From Blasia pusilla (Eukaryota; Marchantiophyta; Marchantiopsida; Blasiales), in the NCBI GenBank assembly GCA_050084515.1, contig CM114275.1, positions 13,020,001-13,084,000 on the forward strand: DNA of 64,000 bases, read 5' to 3'. Of the stretch, positions 27,135-39,878 are shown in pieces. Made by a program: the position numbers and the translations under genes. A model generated the notes under the pieces. That model made no database searches and was not told the origin of the DNA. It was given only the letters and a program-made list of their open reading frames with translations. Position 1 is the stretch's first letter. Each line of letters opens with the position of its first letter.

Positions 27135-29021
27135 ACGAGAACGCTGAAACTCTCCCAGTTCCGATTGAGCTGCGACGGTAGTTTAGTGCCCGAGGTACCT
27201 CTGCTGTTGAGTAGCGTTCCTGGAAATGTCTGTACAGCAGGCAGACGAGACAGCAGGCTGTACTTCTTCTGTATTTCGTAAGACAATGCGAGGAAATTCC
27301 TGCGTGAAGAAGAAGAAAGAGTAGACGAGAGTTTCGGGTCATACATACTGTTTGCTTCCATCACTCGGACAATATGTTGGCTCACCAGTGACCGAAACGA
27401 ACGAATCCACATTGGATTCCACAGTCTACATCCCTATCTCTTTTCTCTACACAGATGGGATACGTTTGCAGGGCCGTGCAGCGCCGTTGGTCGCAATTCA
27501 AGACCAATTCAATTGCGCCGTGGGTCGCAATTCAGCTCTAGTAACAACTTCCCGAGGTCTACGTATCCTCACCTCCCCTCCTCGACCTATCTATCCTTCT
27601 CCGCGCGACTCACGCTGCCATCCCTCACCGACATCTCGAATGCTCCACCGCCGCAGCGGCTGCGTGGGTCGTGTTGGGTTCGGTTGGTCACTCCGAGTAA
27701 TTTCGCTGTCTGGCCGGCAAGCTCTACGCAAACTGCGACCAGAGCACACATGACAGCACCAAACGTGTACTCTCATCGACCCGGAGCCGTATGGTAAGGT
27801 GTGGGGGTGCAACCTGCACTCTCACTCAAATGCGACCTTCGCCAAACCGAGAGCGGCCACCCACTAACTCGCACTCCACAAACACCAAGCGAAGGTAGTG
27901 GGTCAACGCGAAATCACATGGGTGCACACAGTTGAGGGAGGATGGGAACGTCCTCGCATGCATCCGCTCGAGGAAAGGTATAAGCAGCACGACTCAATTT
28001 TCAACTTTATGGTCTTGTAGATCGTGGGACCATCGTCACAATCCTTGTTCTGCGACTCTGGTCATTACGGTGGGATGCTTTCAAATGCTTGGAAACAGTA
28101 CATGAGCGTCGCGAACTTCAGAAGAAGCAGTAAACTTTGCACGATTTGTAGACGGAAGTAAATTTTGCACGATTTGTAGACGGAAGGTAGAAATCGAGTT
28201 CCTCGAAATCCAATGAGAGCATTGGGAATGGAACTCTGTTTCAAGAAGGAAGGGAGTAAAAAATTGCGAAAGCGTGGTCAAACGAAAATATGAAATGCGG
28301 ATGCGGATGCGTCAATAGGGAAAATGATGCATGTTGCATGGTATTAAGGCGTGCCAGATTTTCTTGGATTTTCATTATCTCGCCGCCACGTTTGAGAATG
28401 GTTAGATTTTCATCATGACATACATCTCTTCATTCAAGAAAATAAAGTCGTTTTTAAAAATACTAAAAAATTTCGAATAGTAATTATTACTATTTTTCTA
28501 TGTGTAAATTTGATAAATGCGAAATTTCATGTGCTCCACGTTCAATAGTCTTATTTCTTTCAGTTATTGTAATATATGGAAAAGGAGTTATTGTTCTACT
28601 CACCCGAAAAGAATTGATTCATATTGTCTTCTTTTCATAAAATATGATATGAGGATCTTTTAAAAATATCAACGAATGAAATTCTTTTTTTCACATATTA
28701 TCTTCTCTTTCTCAAATAATAGTAGAAACGTAAAGAGGTCTCTATGTCTAATTGATGACAAGTGTACATTTCTCTTCTTCCTCATTTTACACATGTTTGC
28801 CCCTATCATTTTCGTTGTCATGGAAATGATGTGCAACAAAATTCCTACTCTATGCATAGTAGATGATGGACTCAAAGGTAAAATTAATAGAAAGGCTTGA
28901 AATGCAAAGAATTTTTTTGCTAAATTTTCGTCTTTAATGGAAATTCCATAAAAAAATATTTTTTGAATGAAATGAACCGTGTGTGGCCTTGAAGGGGGGG
29001 GTGTGGAATTGGAGAGGAGAA
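27135..29021. other. FPGS 3' region and unassigned DNA
   Basis: The FPGS 3' UTR is followed by a GC-rich stretch (about 27450-28000) without a recognisable gene, then AT-rich DNA. The GC-rich part could be the promoter of a lost or unrecognised gene. Nothing else could be supported. Confidence 0.4.
28129..28184. repeat. 28-bp tandem duplication
   Basis: Two adjacent 28-bp units (28129-28156 and 28157-28184) that differ at one position (AAACTTT versus AAATTTT). Each contains TTTGCACGATTTGTAGACGG. It looks like a recent slippage or duplication event. Confidence 0.9.
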
Positions 29022-29231
29022 TCTATATTATTATGGGAGAGTGGCTTCTTGATTTGCAAACACCTTTCTGTTTGACACGTGGCAACTTGGCAACAAGAAA
29101 ATGTTTCACATCTTACGGGCAATAATTTTTTTTTTGAATTTGTGTGCAGTATCATTAATCCTTTCATGGGCTATGCACTAACAAAAGCTTTTCAAACACT
29201 TTTTAATTGCATTGCACGGACACCTTACTAG
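29022..29231 (+). mobile_element. 210-bp non-autonomous Helitron
   Basis: Starts with TCTATATTATTATGGG after A and ends with CACCTTACTAG before T. Helitrons insert between A and T, begin with TC and end with CTRR, so both ends fit. It has no coding capacity. Similar TCTATATTATTAT starts recur at 59751. A diverged 3' half resembles DNA at about 2990-3110, which suggests a local family. Confidence 0.65.
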
Positions 29232-29891
29232 TTAATTATTATATTCGTGTGAAGGACACGTGGATAGGTTAGATAGTGAGGAAAAAAAAACAACTACTGT
29301 ATGTAGAGGCCGTAAAGAAAAACTAAAGGAAAAAGATACTCAAATAGCAAAGAGAATATAGCCAAGGAAAAGCTCTTTGAAAAAATTATGTAGTTATTAT
29401 ACTTAATAGCACACTAAATCAAAATTCATAAAGAAAATAAATATCATTGATGACAATATTTTAATAATCAAATTAAGCACTTTCATATATTGAGTTTAGC
29501 TTTCTTTTCTTAAATTCTTATATGTTGTCCCATGGCAAAAGACCTTACACCATTTTTTTTCATTGATTACTTGGAGAGGAATCAAAAGAAAGGATGAGAA
29601 GAAGTAATCATTGGAAAAGGTGATGGCTTATTAAAGGGGATACATACATACAAAAGGAAGAGATATGGGAGGTAAGGGTAGGGATTAGGATATGGAAGAT
29701 AAGGGATGGATGGTGGATGGAAGGGATAGAATTGATACTCCATCAAGTGAATATAAAGTCCATCCAACATTAAATTTTTTCACTGTATATGAAAAATATT
29801 AAAATGAAAGTTTAGGGGCTTAAGTATGAGTGGGGGTTAAGATATTGATCAGGTTTTAATTTACTTTACAATGTATCAATCTGTTGATATT

Positions 29892-30664
29892 TGTCGTGCG
29901 CATACACATCGCTACACAACATGCACCGTTGTCATCAAACACACGGACAAACGCGCACGATCCCATGCTAACTCATGGCATCCAAACAACGAGACAAGAA
30001 GTACCAAAATATCTCCAATAAAATAAGATCAAATCTCTCTCACAACACTATAGTTCTCACATGTGTGCACTCTCACATGTGTCTCTCAATGTCAAACCAA
30101 ACCCACTCTCCTAATGAGAGGCTTGGGTTACACACACAAGGCAAGCAAGACCATAGCTCCACCCACTCATGCCAAGAGGTTCAACAAAGAGAATGAGCTC
30201 TCAAGCTCTCTCTCTCCTTGAGGTATATCCTTCCCCTCTCCCAACTCTCTCCATGGTAACCTATTCTCCCAAGTCACCTTCTCGGCTCTTGACCTGATGT
30301 AGGAGGTCAAGGACCATTTAACAAAAATAGAAAGTCGATAATATATCCAAAACGGTACTTACCTAAAGAAGTAAGTTCCTCAATATGGCTCCAAATGAGC
30401 CGAAACGAAGGGGAAACCTGCTCTCTCAGGTTTCTTGGGGCCTCAGCAGATCATCCTCAACCTACTGAGCCTATCCTCAACTACTCACGAAGGCGCTCTA
30501 CTAGATCTCACAGATCTATCCTAAAAGACGTGACAACTGTCATGCACATACACATCACTACACAACATACATCGCTCTTACCGAACACACACACAAACAC
30601 GCACGATCCCATGCTAACTCATGGCATCCAAACAACAAGACAAGAAGTACCAAAATATCTCCAA
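29892..30664 (-). repeat. copy M 3' end: B1-A2-B2 repeat structure
   Basis: On the minus strand: B1 (30664-30538, 127 bp), spacer GT (30537-30536), A2 (30535-30019) and B2 (30018-29892, 127 bp). B1 and B2 are near-identical. A2 matches the 5' repeat A1 (39373-39873). B2 ends GCACGACA at the target-site duplication. B1 is preceded by a polypurine tract (GCTAGGGGAGCGA, 30665-30677). The 5' end has A only, without B, so the element is flanked by split direct repeats rather than two equal LTRs. Confidence 0.85.
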
Positions 30665-30845
30665 TCGCTCCCCTAGCTGGTGGTTAGGTCCCTCTAACTC
30701 CAGATAGCCATCTATCCCTACCTACCATGATATACATCTCTCAGACGCTAAGAGCAAGAAGTTCGGGTGCTCATGTGGCCCCAGCGTAAGTCGCCTTCTT
30801 GTCATCCATGTCACAGACATAAGTCAAAATATAGAACTACCTACT

Positions 30846-32125
30846 CTATGTACATCTGGGACACATCCATCGTCCCTGAGGAACCCTAATGAGAGGTGAC
30901 GTCAAACATGCCATATGCCATCCTCTCGAACACCCATCACAGACTAGCATAGTGGCTCCACCACGGGCGAAACCACACAACATACACCGCAAGCCTATAG
31001 GAACTAATGCTAAGCTCGGATCAAGTGTACCTTCAATGTTCAGAAGATGACATGGCGCACAGTTACGCACATGGTCCTTCCAAACCATACCATCGCGTCC
31101 CTCCAATAAGAGAACACCGGATGGCAAAAAATCCCGCACTCTCAAGATGGTGCACCCTGCAGTCACATCCAACGTCGTGGGTGCTGTCTGCTACAAGTAG
31201 ACATAGTCTCCCAAATGAAACCTCCGGATAGTAGGTCGATAACCACCTCCCTGAATAGTCGTATATCTCAACGTATCCCAATGTTGCGCAATCGCCAAGT
31301 TCTCAAACGCCATTGGCATCACTCTCCAAAATAACTCAGCCCTCTCAGAACATGCTTGCATCCATACATCAGGGTCATCAAGGTTCAACACCTCACCAGT
31401 ATGTGGACGAATGGCCGCAGGTAAATCTGGCTCTCGGCCATAAAGCAACAAGTACAGTGAGAAAGACGCTAAGGATGCTTGCTTGCTGAATATGTATCCC
31501 ATCGCCAACCACCGCAATTGAAGGTCCCAATCTCCTATGTGACCTCTCTGCAAGCCATACTTGCGCAATCCTCTCTTCACCGTCTACACAACCCGCTCTA
31601 CTAGTCTATCCGCCTCAGGATGATCTCGCGAAGTAGTGCGATGGTCGATTAGTGCCTGATCACACAAGGCTTGAAACTCCCCGCGGAACTCTGTACCCTG
31701 GTCTGTCAACACTTCAGCTGGTGCGGCGTAATGACTCAACACTCGATCTAGGAAGGCATACACAACTCCCTCACTCGCTTTATCAGGAAATGCAACCAAC
31801 TTTATCCACTTTGAGAAGTGCTCGACCATCACCAACACATAACGACTATGGCGCTCCGTCAAAGGCAAAGGTCCTGCAAAATCCAAACTCCATCTATAAC
31901 CTAAACCCATGATTGAAAGTGGATGCAATTGTGGAGTTGGAGCATTGAACGATGCTTGGACTTGATCACACACCATGCATCTGGCAACAAACTGCTAAAC
32001 GTCAGTCTGCATGCCTCGCCACCAATACTGAATCTAGAGCAAGATGTACGTCCGCTTCACTCCAAAATGACCCAACTCCTCGTGGGCATGACGTACCAAA
32101 CGTGCTCTCTGTGAAGGATGAGGCA
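30846..32125 (-). pseudogene. copy M integrase with C-terminal PHD finger
   Basis: Reads from 32125 leftwards. HAHEELGHFGVKRTY and CMVCDQV form the HHCC zinc domain. The catalytic core has WSLDFAGPLP (first Asp), VLTDQGTEFRGEF (second Asp) and HPEADRLVER (Glu). It is followed by LLLYGREPDLPAAIR and a GVLLLEGRDGMVWKDHVRN tail. At 30849-30986 lies a C4HC3 PHD finger: CMLC, LVCDGCSRGWHMAC, then GRWMCPRCT and a stop. In other gypsy elements integrase inserts the cDNA, and chromoviruses carry a chromodomain here. A PHD finger suggests reading of histone tails at target sites (inference). A TAG at 31995-31997 and frame breaks near 31580 and 31190 inactivate it. Confidence 0.9.
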
Positions 32126-33922
32126 CTACACGCACTCTACCATCCTCCCACACTCGCAACACATGTGTGTCCTCCCACCAGAACCGTCTGGCTTGTTGTA
32201 GGATCCGATCCCGCTCTCTAGCACCCACTGTGCTCGTGACACCGCCAATACGCAGGTACTCCAAGACCACTCCATTGTCGTGAATGTCTCTGCCACTTGT
32301 TGTCTCCTCACGGGCCTCTGGATCTAAGGACTCTCCATCAGACCTTGTCATCAAAGTCTTCGCAATCTGGTTCTCCATAGACAACAAGCCCAAATAGGCT
32401 GATGCATGCCATGCTGGCACCAACTCCTCATCACTCACACCATGCCAACGATCTCCAATCGCATCTCGCTGACTCGGGCATGGGTTACGGCTCAAACCAT
32501 CTGCATCCTGGTTGAGTGTCCCAGGTCTATGCACCACTTGAAAGTCATACTCCTGCAACAAAAGAGCCCACCTTGCAAGCTTCCTTGTAAGCTTGTCGGA
32601 CTCCATCAACCACTTAAGTGGCTGATGATCAGTAATGATGGTAAAGGGATTGCCGAATAGATAACATCTGAAACGTGTGACAACCCACACTACAGCCAAA
32701 CACTCACCCTCATACAAGCTATACTTTGCCTCTGCAGCGTTATTCGAGCAACTAGCATAAGCCACCATGAACTCTCTACCATCATCGTCATGCTGGGTGA
32801 GCACGAATCCAAGCCCCAACATGCTCCAATCGGTATGCAACTGGAAAGGACAACCCTTGATCGATCTCTTCAATATGGGCGTGGACATCAATATGTCCTT
32901 GAGCATCTAAAATGCTCTCTCTTGCTCATCCCCCTAGTGCCATTCCTGATCCACCTTGGTCATCAAGGTTAGCGGCTTCGCAATCAAACTGAAACCCTTG
33001 ACGTATCGTCGATAGAAGTTCGCCAATCCCATGAATGCCTAAACTCGACTCACATCTATAGGGCGTGGAATGCGTGAAATAGCCTCTATCTTTGTCTGTT
33101 GCACACCAAGGCCCCCAGGGTATATCGTATGATCCAAGTGCTCAATCGGATCGTAGAAGAACTTGCACTTGCCTGGATGTAGCTTTAGCCCATGTAATTG
33201 CAATCGTTGAAACACCTCTTCTAGATGTCGCTCATGCTCCTCAACCATGGCGCTAAAGACTACGATGTCATCAATATAATACCTAGAAAAATTTGGACCT
33301 GCCAAGATCCTATCCATGACCCTCTGAAACTCAGCTGGGGCGTTCTTTAATCCGAATGGTAAGAACCGCCACTGGTACAAACAATCCTTCCCATGAAGAT
33401 CGATGCCCCAAAATGCCGTCTTCTGCATGTCCTCCAATCTGATAGGAGTTGATGGTATCCGGCTCGCAAATCCAATGAACTGAAGTCCTTTGCATGCCCA
33501 ATCGCATCAAAGATCTCCTCAGGGGTGGGCATGGCATACCTCTTGGCCTTTGTCTGCCGATTGATAGGTCGGTAATCTCCACACATTCGCCTATCCATCC
33601 TGTTGCCATGCACATCCTTCTTGGCAAGCATGATAGTGGCAGATACATACTCTCCATGCGACATCTTCACTAGTCCTGCTCCAACCAAGTCTTGGCTCCT
33701 ACTCTGAATGAGAGCCCTCTCCATGTCACTGTACCTGTAGGGTCCTCGGAAGATTGGCGTGTCACTTGACAACTCTATGCGGATCCCTGAACCCTTTAGC
33801 GTACCCAAATCATGCATACTAAATGCAAAACAACCCCTATAACTCCTAAGGAACTGGTGTATCCGACGCCGCTCTCCTCCTGTCAACTTAGGGCCCATAT
33901 CTGGCTCCCAAGTCTCCATCAA
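32126..33922 (-). pseudogene. copy M reverse transcriptase and RNase H
   Basis: Gypsy-type RT. Seen: FRGPYRYSDMERALI, then MLAKKDVHGNRMDRRMCGDY, AMPTPEEIFDAIG, FSSLDLRAGYHQL (first catalytic Asp), LPFGLKNAPAEFQRVMD, and the palm motif RYYIDDIVVFS (YIDD form of YxDD). The RNase H part has FQLHTDWSMLGLGFVL, the Glu in YEGECLAVVW, and TDHQPLKWLM followed by VHRPGTLNQDADGLSR. In the family this protein makes double-stranded cDNA. Broken by a frameshift near 33437-33460 and a TAG at 32907-32909, which occurs at the same codon in copy P. The RT is more complete here than in P. Confidence 0.93.
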
Positions 33923-34219
33923 GACTATGATAGGACTCTCCGGCGTGGATTTCGGTGGTTGCTATGGTGCAACCCCGTCTCGGACAATAGAACTCCCATC
34001 TCCACGTGCAATACCCGGAACCACCCTCGATGCTGTGGCTATAATCTCTTGGCGTACCTGCAAAACATCCCAAGAAGTCCAAGGGTGTCTCTTCCGATCA
34101 CCCCTGGTGTGTCGATCTCCTCATGTCTCACCCTTAGCCACTGCCTCAACCGTCTTGGTAGGCATGGGGCTCAAGACATGATGTCGTGATGCCTCCGATA
34201 GTGATGATACTGCCGTTAC

Positions 34220-35125
34220 TCTTGTGGGGAATCCCATCGCTCGCTCTTGCTCATCGGCGTTGGGCTCCACCAACCTTTGTACCTGGTCATCCCAAACCAA
34301 GCCAGGTCCGGCTTCCTTCAATGCATAGGAATCGAGAAAACTCACCAATGTGGGAAAGGCAGCTCATGGCATGCCAATCTTGTTGACCAGAGTCAATGGC
34401 GGTAGATCATCATGCCTCACTCCCTGTGATCGACGGCCCGGATCCAATATAGAATCCACCAACAAATCGGAGGGACGCTCCACTCTCGCATAAGCCCTCC
34501 GCAATACCTCATCTGGTACCAAGTTGGTCCACCAAAGACGCGGGTGATGTGCTCGTGAACCCACACTCGCTGTATCTAACAACACTGCCAGGCTGATCCA
34601 TGCGCGCACCCAATGTGCACTCGTCACCACGCGGGACCTCGAATCGTCCAAAATTGGTACATTCTCCTAAATGTATGTGGGAGAATGAGACTAATGGTCA
34701 TGTAAATGTCGCAAGATCCGCATCATCTCCCAAAACAACCTGGACCGAGTGTCAGCTAACCCGCTACCTCGTCCAACACTCGATTGGCCCTAACACGACC
34801 AACCAGCAATGACCAAGTCTATGGTCCCTACCCGCTCCAAGTCCTGCGCCCCCAACAATGAAATGTCCCTCGGTAGGGAACTCTGGTAATCCTTAATGGC
34901 GGAAGTAGACAACAAGTCAGGAAAATGGAGGCGAAACAACGCCACATGGTGAAGTGAAGCGCTCCTCGCAACATCATCAATCTCCACATACAGGTACTGC
35001 TGCACGCGCACTCCAGTAGGCAAAACAATAGCTAACCCATTGCTCATCCCTCCAAAGAGATCCAACACCCAAATATCCTTCTCTGGGATGCACCACAAAA
35101 TCGGGGTTGTGTCCAAAGGGGTCAT
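34220..35125 (-). pseudogene. copy M C5-cytosine DNA methyltransferase domain
   Basis: Lies between protease and RT. On the minus strand: motif I VLDLFGGMSNGL (35068 downwards, AdoMet binding), motif II QQYLYVEIDDVAR, motif IV VIAGWSC (the catalytic Cys is kept; Pro is changed to Ser and the following Gln is a TAG stop at 34790-34792), motif VI ENVPI (34658-34666), motif VIII GSRAHHPRLWWTNL, then a recognition-domain-like segment and motif IX EPNADEQERAMGFP. Motif X is deleted compared with copy P. The motif order is the canonical I to X, unlike plant DRM enzymes, which are permuted. The family transfers methyl groups to cytosine C5 in DNA. This copy is inactive. Confidence 0.9.
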
Positions 35126-35479
35126 AGCAGCACTCTTGCCTACATGGGATTCCTCTGACCCGTCACACTCTAGTGCAAATGTCTCGCTCCACGCGGTCTA
35201 CACATGCTCAATGGCTAAGCGTCGAAGCTCCTCAGTCGAGCCCCAAAGCGGCACCTCTCCTCCACGAACTGATGCGGCTACCATGATACTCCTCTCCATA
35301 GAAATGTCAAGAACGGGAGTATCCTCTGCATGGACATGTCCCTCAATCAAATCACTAGGCCAAGTGATGGCACTACTAAATGCTGCTAAGGTGGCCATCT
35401 CTCCTGGTCGTTGCTCGATCAGTGCACTTGTGAATCTAACAGGTAATGAGCTAAGGCACCCATCACCTGACTGCTATCC

Positions 35480-35990
35480 TAGTCTGTAGGATGCTGACTC
35501 CTCCCAATAATCCAGGGAAAACCCCATCGGGTATAACACTAATCCACCAACCAAGATGTCGTAGGATTCTACATCAGTCACTATCGCCTTGGCTCGCACC
35601 ACGTACTCATTTGTAGGATGTCCCGGGAGAATCCTCACCATGACCTCATGTCGGGTGATATACTATGTAGTACTCGCTCCACCCAAGGATGTATGTATCC
35701 GGAATGGACAACGCTCCACATCGGCTCTCGTCAAGCCCAATCCTCTGAATGATGCTTTTCCCAACATCAGGGGTTGCGCTCCTGAATCCAACAAGATGCG
35801 CTGCGGACTAAAAGCTCTACCTTTGAGACTCACCAACTGGAAGACCTCTCCTTGGTTATCCAAGAATACAACACCAGAAGAAACCATGGCACGCTCTATC
35901 GCCGCCCCCAACAACGTGCTCGACACATGCCCCTCCTGAGCATCAGCAATAGGAGTCGTCGCACTCGCTTCTCCCATCGCCCTCCGTGCC
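35480..35990 (-). pseudogene. copy M aspartic protease
   Basis: The segment VFQLVSLKGRAF is followed by the retropepsin site ILLDSGAQPLMLGKA, with the catalytic Asp at 35786-35788. It continues into a conserved block with AKAIVTDVESYDILVGG and LYPMGFSLDY near 35510-35600. Retropepsins of this kind cut the Gag-Pol polyprotein. The region between the gag end and this site is about 230 bp shorter than in copies P and T. Confidence 0.85.
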
Positions 35991-36239
35991 TACACACCAA
36001 CAACATCACCAACTCTCCAGGAACTCTGATCATGACCCATCGATGGGGTCCTCATCGCCTTAGACAACGTGAAAGACTGAGGAAGCCTAGTCTGTGTCCT
36101 GGCTTCCCCTCGCCATGGATACCACTATACGGCTGCTCCACGCATCACAACTGCGGTGGCCTCCATTTGGGCAACCCCACAAATCCAACCAAGATCCTCC
36201 ATGTCTCTGGCTGCTCCATATGATGTCGATGCCATGGAT

Positions 36240-37770
36240 CCGGCATCGGGTAACCTCAATGCCATAGCGGCAATATGCTCTTGTAGCTATTGTATCTGAG
36301 TAGCCATCCCAGCCTCACACCCGCGGTCTCCCTCGACGCGTCTAGGTGGTGGAACTCTACCTCCTCCATGGGCAGCTCCACCACCATGTCGGGAAACTCC
36401 AGCTCCTCGTCCCCAAACGAGACCATCTAGTGCACGATCTCTAGCCCACCTGGACCGGCTACTCGCTCGGGTGCCCTCTCTAGCCCTCGATCCGGACGTA
36501 ACTTAGGATGTAAACTGAAACACCTAGCGTGTGTATGACCATACCTTTGAAAATAGTCACACTGATAACCTCTTGGTGCAGCACCATCTCCTCCTCCATG
36601 CTGAGGCACATGTCCATGACCCTAACGAGTGCAATCGCGCTGATGATGGGCTCTACCACATGACCAACAAGTAATAGTAGGCTGCTGCTTCTGAGCCGCA
36701 TATGAAGGTACTGGTCTCTGTGGCACGGCCTCTCGGTATCCTCCATGAGCTCATGGTGCCACAGTCGACCTATCTCGGAGTCCACGTTGCTGCACTGGTG
36801 GTGCAAACAATCGTGACTGCTCTCGCCCAGAACCCATGGTGGCTACGCTCTCCTCTGCCATGTTGCGCTCAATGTTCTCGGCAGTCCTAAAAAAATTCTC
36901 AAAGTAGGGGAGGTGTTCATAAGAAGCACCCCCTCTCGCACCCGTGTCCGTAGAGTCCAGTCCAACATCGCGTACCATGACTGGATAGCCTGAGCTTCCG
37001 TCACCCCTTGAGTGACGTTGATCAACCGACGCAAGCGAGTGTAAGCCTCACGGAAACTCTCACCCGAGCGCCTTTGGAAGTCGTGGATGCTCCGCAACTT
37101 CTCCGTCCGTACCCCCTGGTAGCTCGCACTCAAATCAACAAAGAACTCAACCACGGGGTTGAACCTGGGACGAACCCGACTAGATGGTGCAACTACTCTA
37201 GTGCGAGTGGCCCCTCCTAAAACATCACTAGTGGAAGAAGAAGTAGCCTTTCTTGACTCCTCCTCCTCATCTGGGAACGGCTTCATCCATGACATATAGT
37301 GTGGGTCATAGTAGAGTCGCCATGCCTCAATCTCATGGGGATATCATGGTAATCGTCCATGGGCGCCCCCTCCAAATGTTGGAACATATCGATCCATGCT
37401 CTAAACGGGTTGAACTCTTTAGAGTTCCTAGCCTGCTGTGAATCACACCAACTCCTAAACTCCGCAATGAAGTCGTGTAGCTCTATAGTGCCTACAACAC
37501 CCGAAAATCTACGCGGTCCTCTATCTCGGTTGTCCATCTCGTACGCCCAACTAGTAGGACCACTCAATGTGTACGGTGGATCACTAACACACTCCTCTAC
37601 ATGGTCACTCTCATCTGAAGACGACACAGAAGGAGATCGAGGTGGTCTCTCACCTGGAGACCCTTGAAACCTCACACCACTCGAGGTAAACCCACCAGAG
37701 CTACTCTCAGGTCCACTACCTCGCCTCTCAAAATCCCGAAAGGACGTCGTGATGGCCCTCGTAACCCTCT
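36240..37770 (-). pseudogene. copy M gag with CCHC zinc knuckles
   Basis: The N-terminal segment has FRSWCDSQQARNSKEFNPF and MFQHLEG. After a frameshift near 37290 comes a capsid-like block with RSIHDFQRRSGESFREAYTR and LRRLIN. Two zinc knuckles follow: CWSCGRAHHQRDC near 36630-36670, and a second of the form CDYFQRYGHTHARC, in which one Cys is replaced by Phe. Gag forms the particle and packages RNA. Stops and frame changes between 36480 and 36850 break it. Confidence 0.85.
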
Positions 37771-39359
37771 CACACGATCACTCTCAATCTCATGAGTAAT
37801 CCCTCAATTACTCAAACTAAACATGCAGCTCTCAATCTACACTCTCTCACTGAGACGTGTGTTGTGCAGCAACAAGCAGCGTGGTGCCGCAAATCAACCG
37901 ATCTATCGTCTCATCGACAAACCATCCTCAACTCTGGACATCCCACACAGGTCTATGTCCCCTAAATCCATACATCATCGATGCTCCTAGCATTAGCATA
38001 AAACCCAATATCCCAAATAATTTCCCAATATCGGGAAATCCCTCACACGTGCAGGATAAGAGACCAGAATGGGTAACCTCACAATAATGTTGATATCGCT
38101 CCACGGAAACTGCAAATCTTGACCCCAACTCGGTCGTGAAGACAACTCCTCCAATCAGCAAGTAAATCGCTGCTCGTCATCGATCTTCGCTCAAACCTTA
38201 TCGATGTGCGGTGCAGTCCGTGATGCAGTGCGGCGGCGGCGCACGGAACGGCTACAAATGGCATGGCACTTGGGAATGGGGTGCGGCACTCGCTGGCATA
38301 CCCTCCTCAATCAGAAATTCACACGCTCTACTCCTTAGAGAAGGAGCGGCTCCGCGATCAAGATGGTGCGGTGCGGCCACGAGCGGCACGGCGTGGCAAT
38401 CAGTGGCGCGTTGCGGCTACGGGTGTCAGGGCACAATACTCGATCATTATCGAGTGGCTACCAATCACAACATAGCAATATGAAATGAAAACTCAAACAC
38501 CATAACCCGCGGTTGACCTACCATCACTGGTTGATGATGAAACTACGATGACGGTGGCGGCCAAACCAAAGTACGTGTTGGCGGCGTAAGTCAGAGAATC
38601 AACGGTGGTCGTGGAAGACCCTCCACTCCGTAATGGCGGCAATGGCAACCAAAGGGTGGACAACACACGAACGCGGCTCTAAGCAGCGCTAGGCAGCGAC
38701 GGTGGCCGAGGGTGGACGATGGATGGTGGACCATTGACGGTTGACCATCGATGGTGACGGCCGACCATTGACCATCGATAGTGAAGGTTGACCATTGACG
38801 GTGACTATGACAACGGCGGCTGGTTTAGGGTTTGAACAATTTAACCCTAAAAATCGCCTAGCAATGGCAGTTTTGCAAGATTGACCATAACTTTTTGCTC
38901 ACAACTCCAAATTGTGCGCTATTTGTTGCAAAACGTGCACAGATTCACAATCTACAATAGCGTCAAAAATATTTGAAATTGAACATTCTAGTAAAAATTG
39001 ACAGGGATTGTTGTAAAGCCCAATGTCTCTTTCTCCTACACAGAATTTGGCAACGCTTCCGCATTGATTTCTCCCAATGAAATTGTAAAACATGTAAGAA
39101 CACATATCAGCAAGCTACATGGTGCTCCCAAGAACACGAGCATGGGGCAACCCGACCCCATGCTCAATCCCTATAAAAAATTGGGCAGCGCTTCCGCGCG
39201 CCACTCTTCCAAACAAAAAATCGGCAAAGGAAACATCATAAGTACGCGGCTCTTGCTCCGGTGAGCACTCTCATGAACCGCTGAATGAGGAATACGATTC
39301 CCAACCTGCAAAAGCAGCGAATGACCAGCGAGCCCCCCCATGAAGCTCTCTCACTCACC
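37771..39359 (-). other. copy M untranslated leader with GACCATTGACGGT-type repeats
   Basis: About 1.5 kb between A1 and gag without a conserved frame. At about 38690-38820 a short imperfect tandem array of GACCATTGACGGT/GACCATCGATGGT units occurs. The same array is present in the leader of copy P (44215-44310), so it belongs to the element. Confidence 0.7.
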
Positions 39360-39373
39360 CATTCTCTCTTTGT
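39360..39373 (-). other. copy M primer-binding site complementary to its own RNA 5' end
   Basis: The minus strand reads ACAAAGAGAGAATG at the A1/internal border. It is complementary to a segment in A1 (39521-39534) just downstream of the TATA-like GGTATACC at about 39559-39566; 12 of 14 positions pair in this decayed copy. It does not match the usual tRNA-Met site. See copies P and T for the perfect and the co-varying versions. Confidence 0.7.
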
Positions 39374-39873
39374 AAAATAAGATCAAATCTCTCTCACAAC
39401 ACTATAGTTCTCACATGTGTCTCTCAATGTCAAACCAAACCCACTCTCCTAATGAGAGGCTTGGGTTACACACACAAGGCAAGCAAGACCATAGCTTTTC
39501 CATCTCATGCCAAGAGGTTCAAAAAAGAGAGAATGAGCTCTCAAGCTTTCTCTCCTTGAGGTATACCCCTCCCCTCTCCCAAGCTCTCTCCATGGTAACC
39601 TATGCTCCCAAGTCACCTCCTTGGCTCTTGACCTCATGCAGGAGGTCAAGGACCACTTAAAAAAAATAGAAAGTCGATCATATACTCAAAATGGTACTTA
39701 CCTAAAAAAGTAAGTTCCTCAATATGGCTCCAAATGAGCCGAAACGAAGGGAAAACCTGTTCTCTCAGGTTTCCTGGGGCCTTAGCAGGTCATCTTTGAC
39801 CTACTGAGCTTGTCCTCCACTACTCACAAAGGCGCTCTACTAGATCTCACCGATCTATCCTAAAAGACATGTT
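39373..39873 (-). repeat. copy M 5' terminal repeat A1
   Basis: Matches A2 (30019-30535) but lacks the B unit on either side. Its outer end abuts the ATATT target-site duplication. It carries the promoter-like TATA region and the presumed transcription start. Confidence 0.85.
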
Positions 39874-39878
39874 ATATT

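Larger units (their letters stand above)
29892..39873 (-). mobile_element. Ty3/gypsy copy M with DNA methyltransferase and PHD finger
   Basis: A retrotransposon of about 10 kb reading right to left: A1, leader, gag, protease, DNA methyltransferase, RT, RNase H, integrase, PHD finger, B1-A2-B2. The 5-bp sequence ATATT lies immediately outside both ends (29887-29891 and 39874-39878). This is a target-site duplication of the length usual for gypsy integrases, and it fixes both termini. Relative to copies P and T it lacks about 230 bp between gag and protease. Relative to P it also lacks about 100 bp covering methyltransferase motif X. Several stops and frameshifts make it non-functional. Confidence 0.9.

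Noticed and set aside
28129-28184. Possible CRISPR-like or satellite array
   Set aside because: Only two adjacent units without spacers; a simple tandem duplication.
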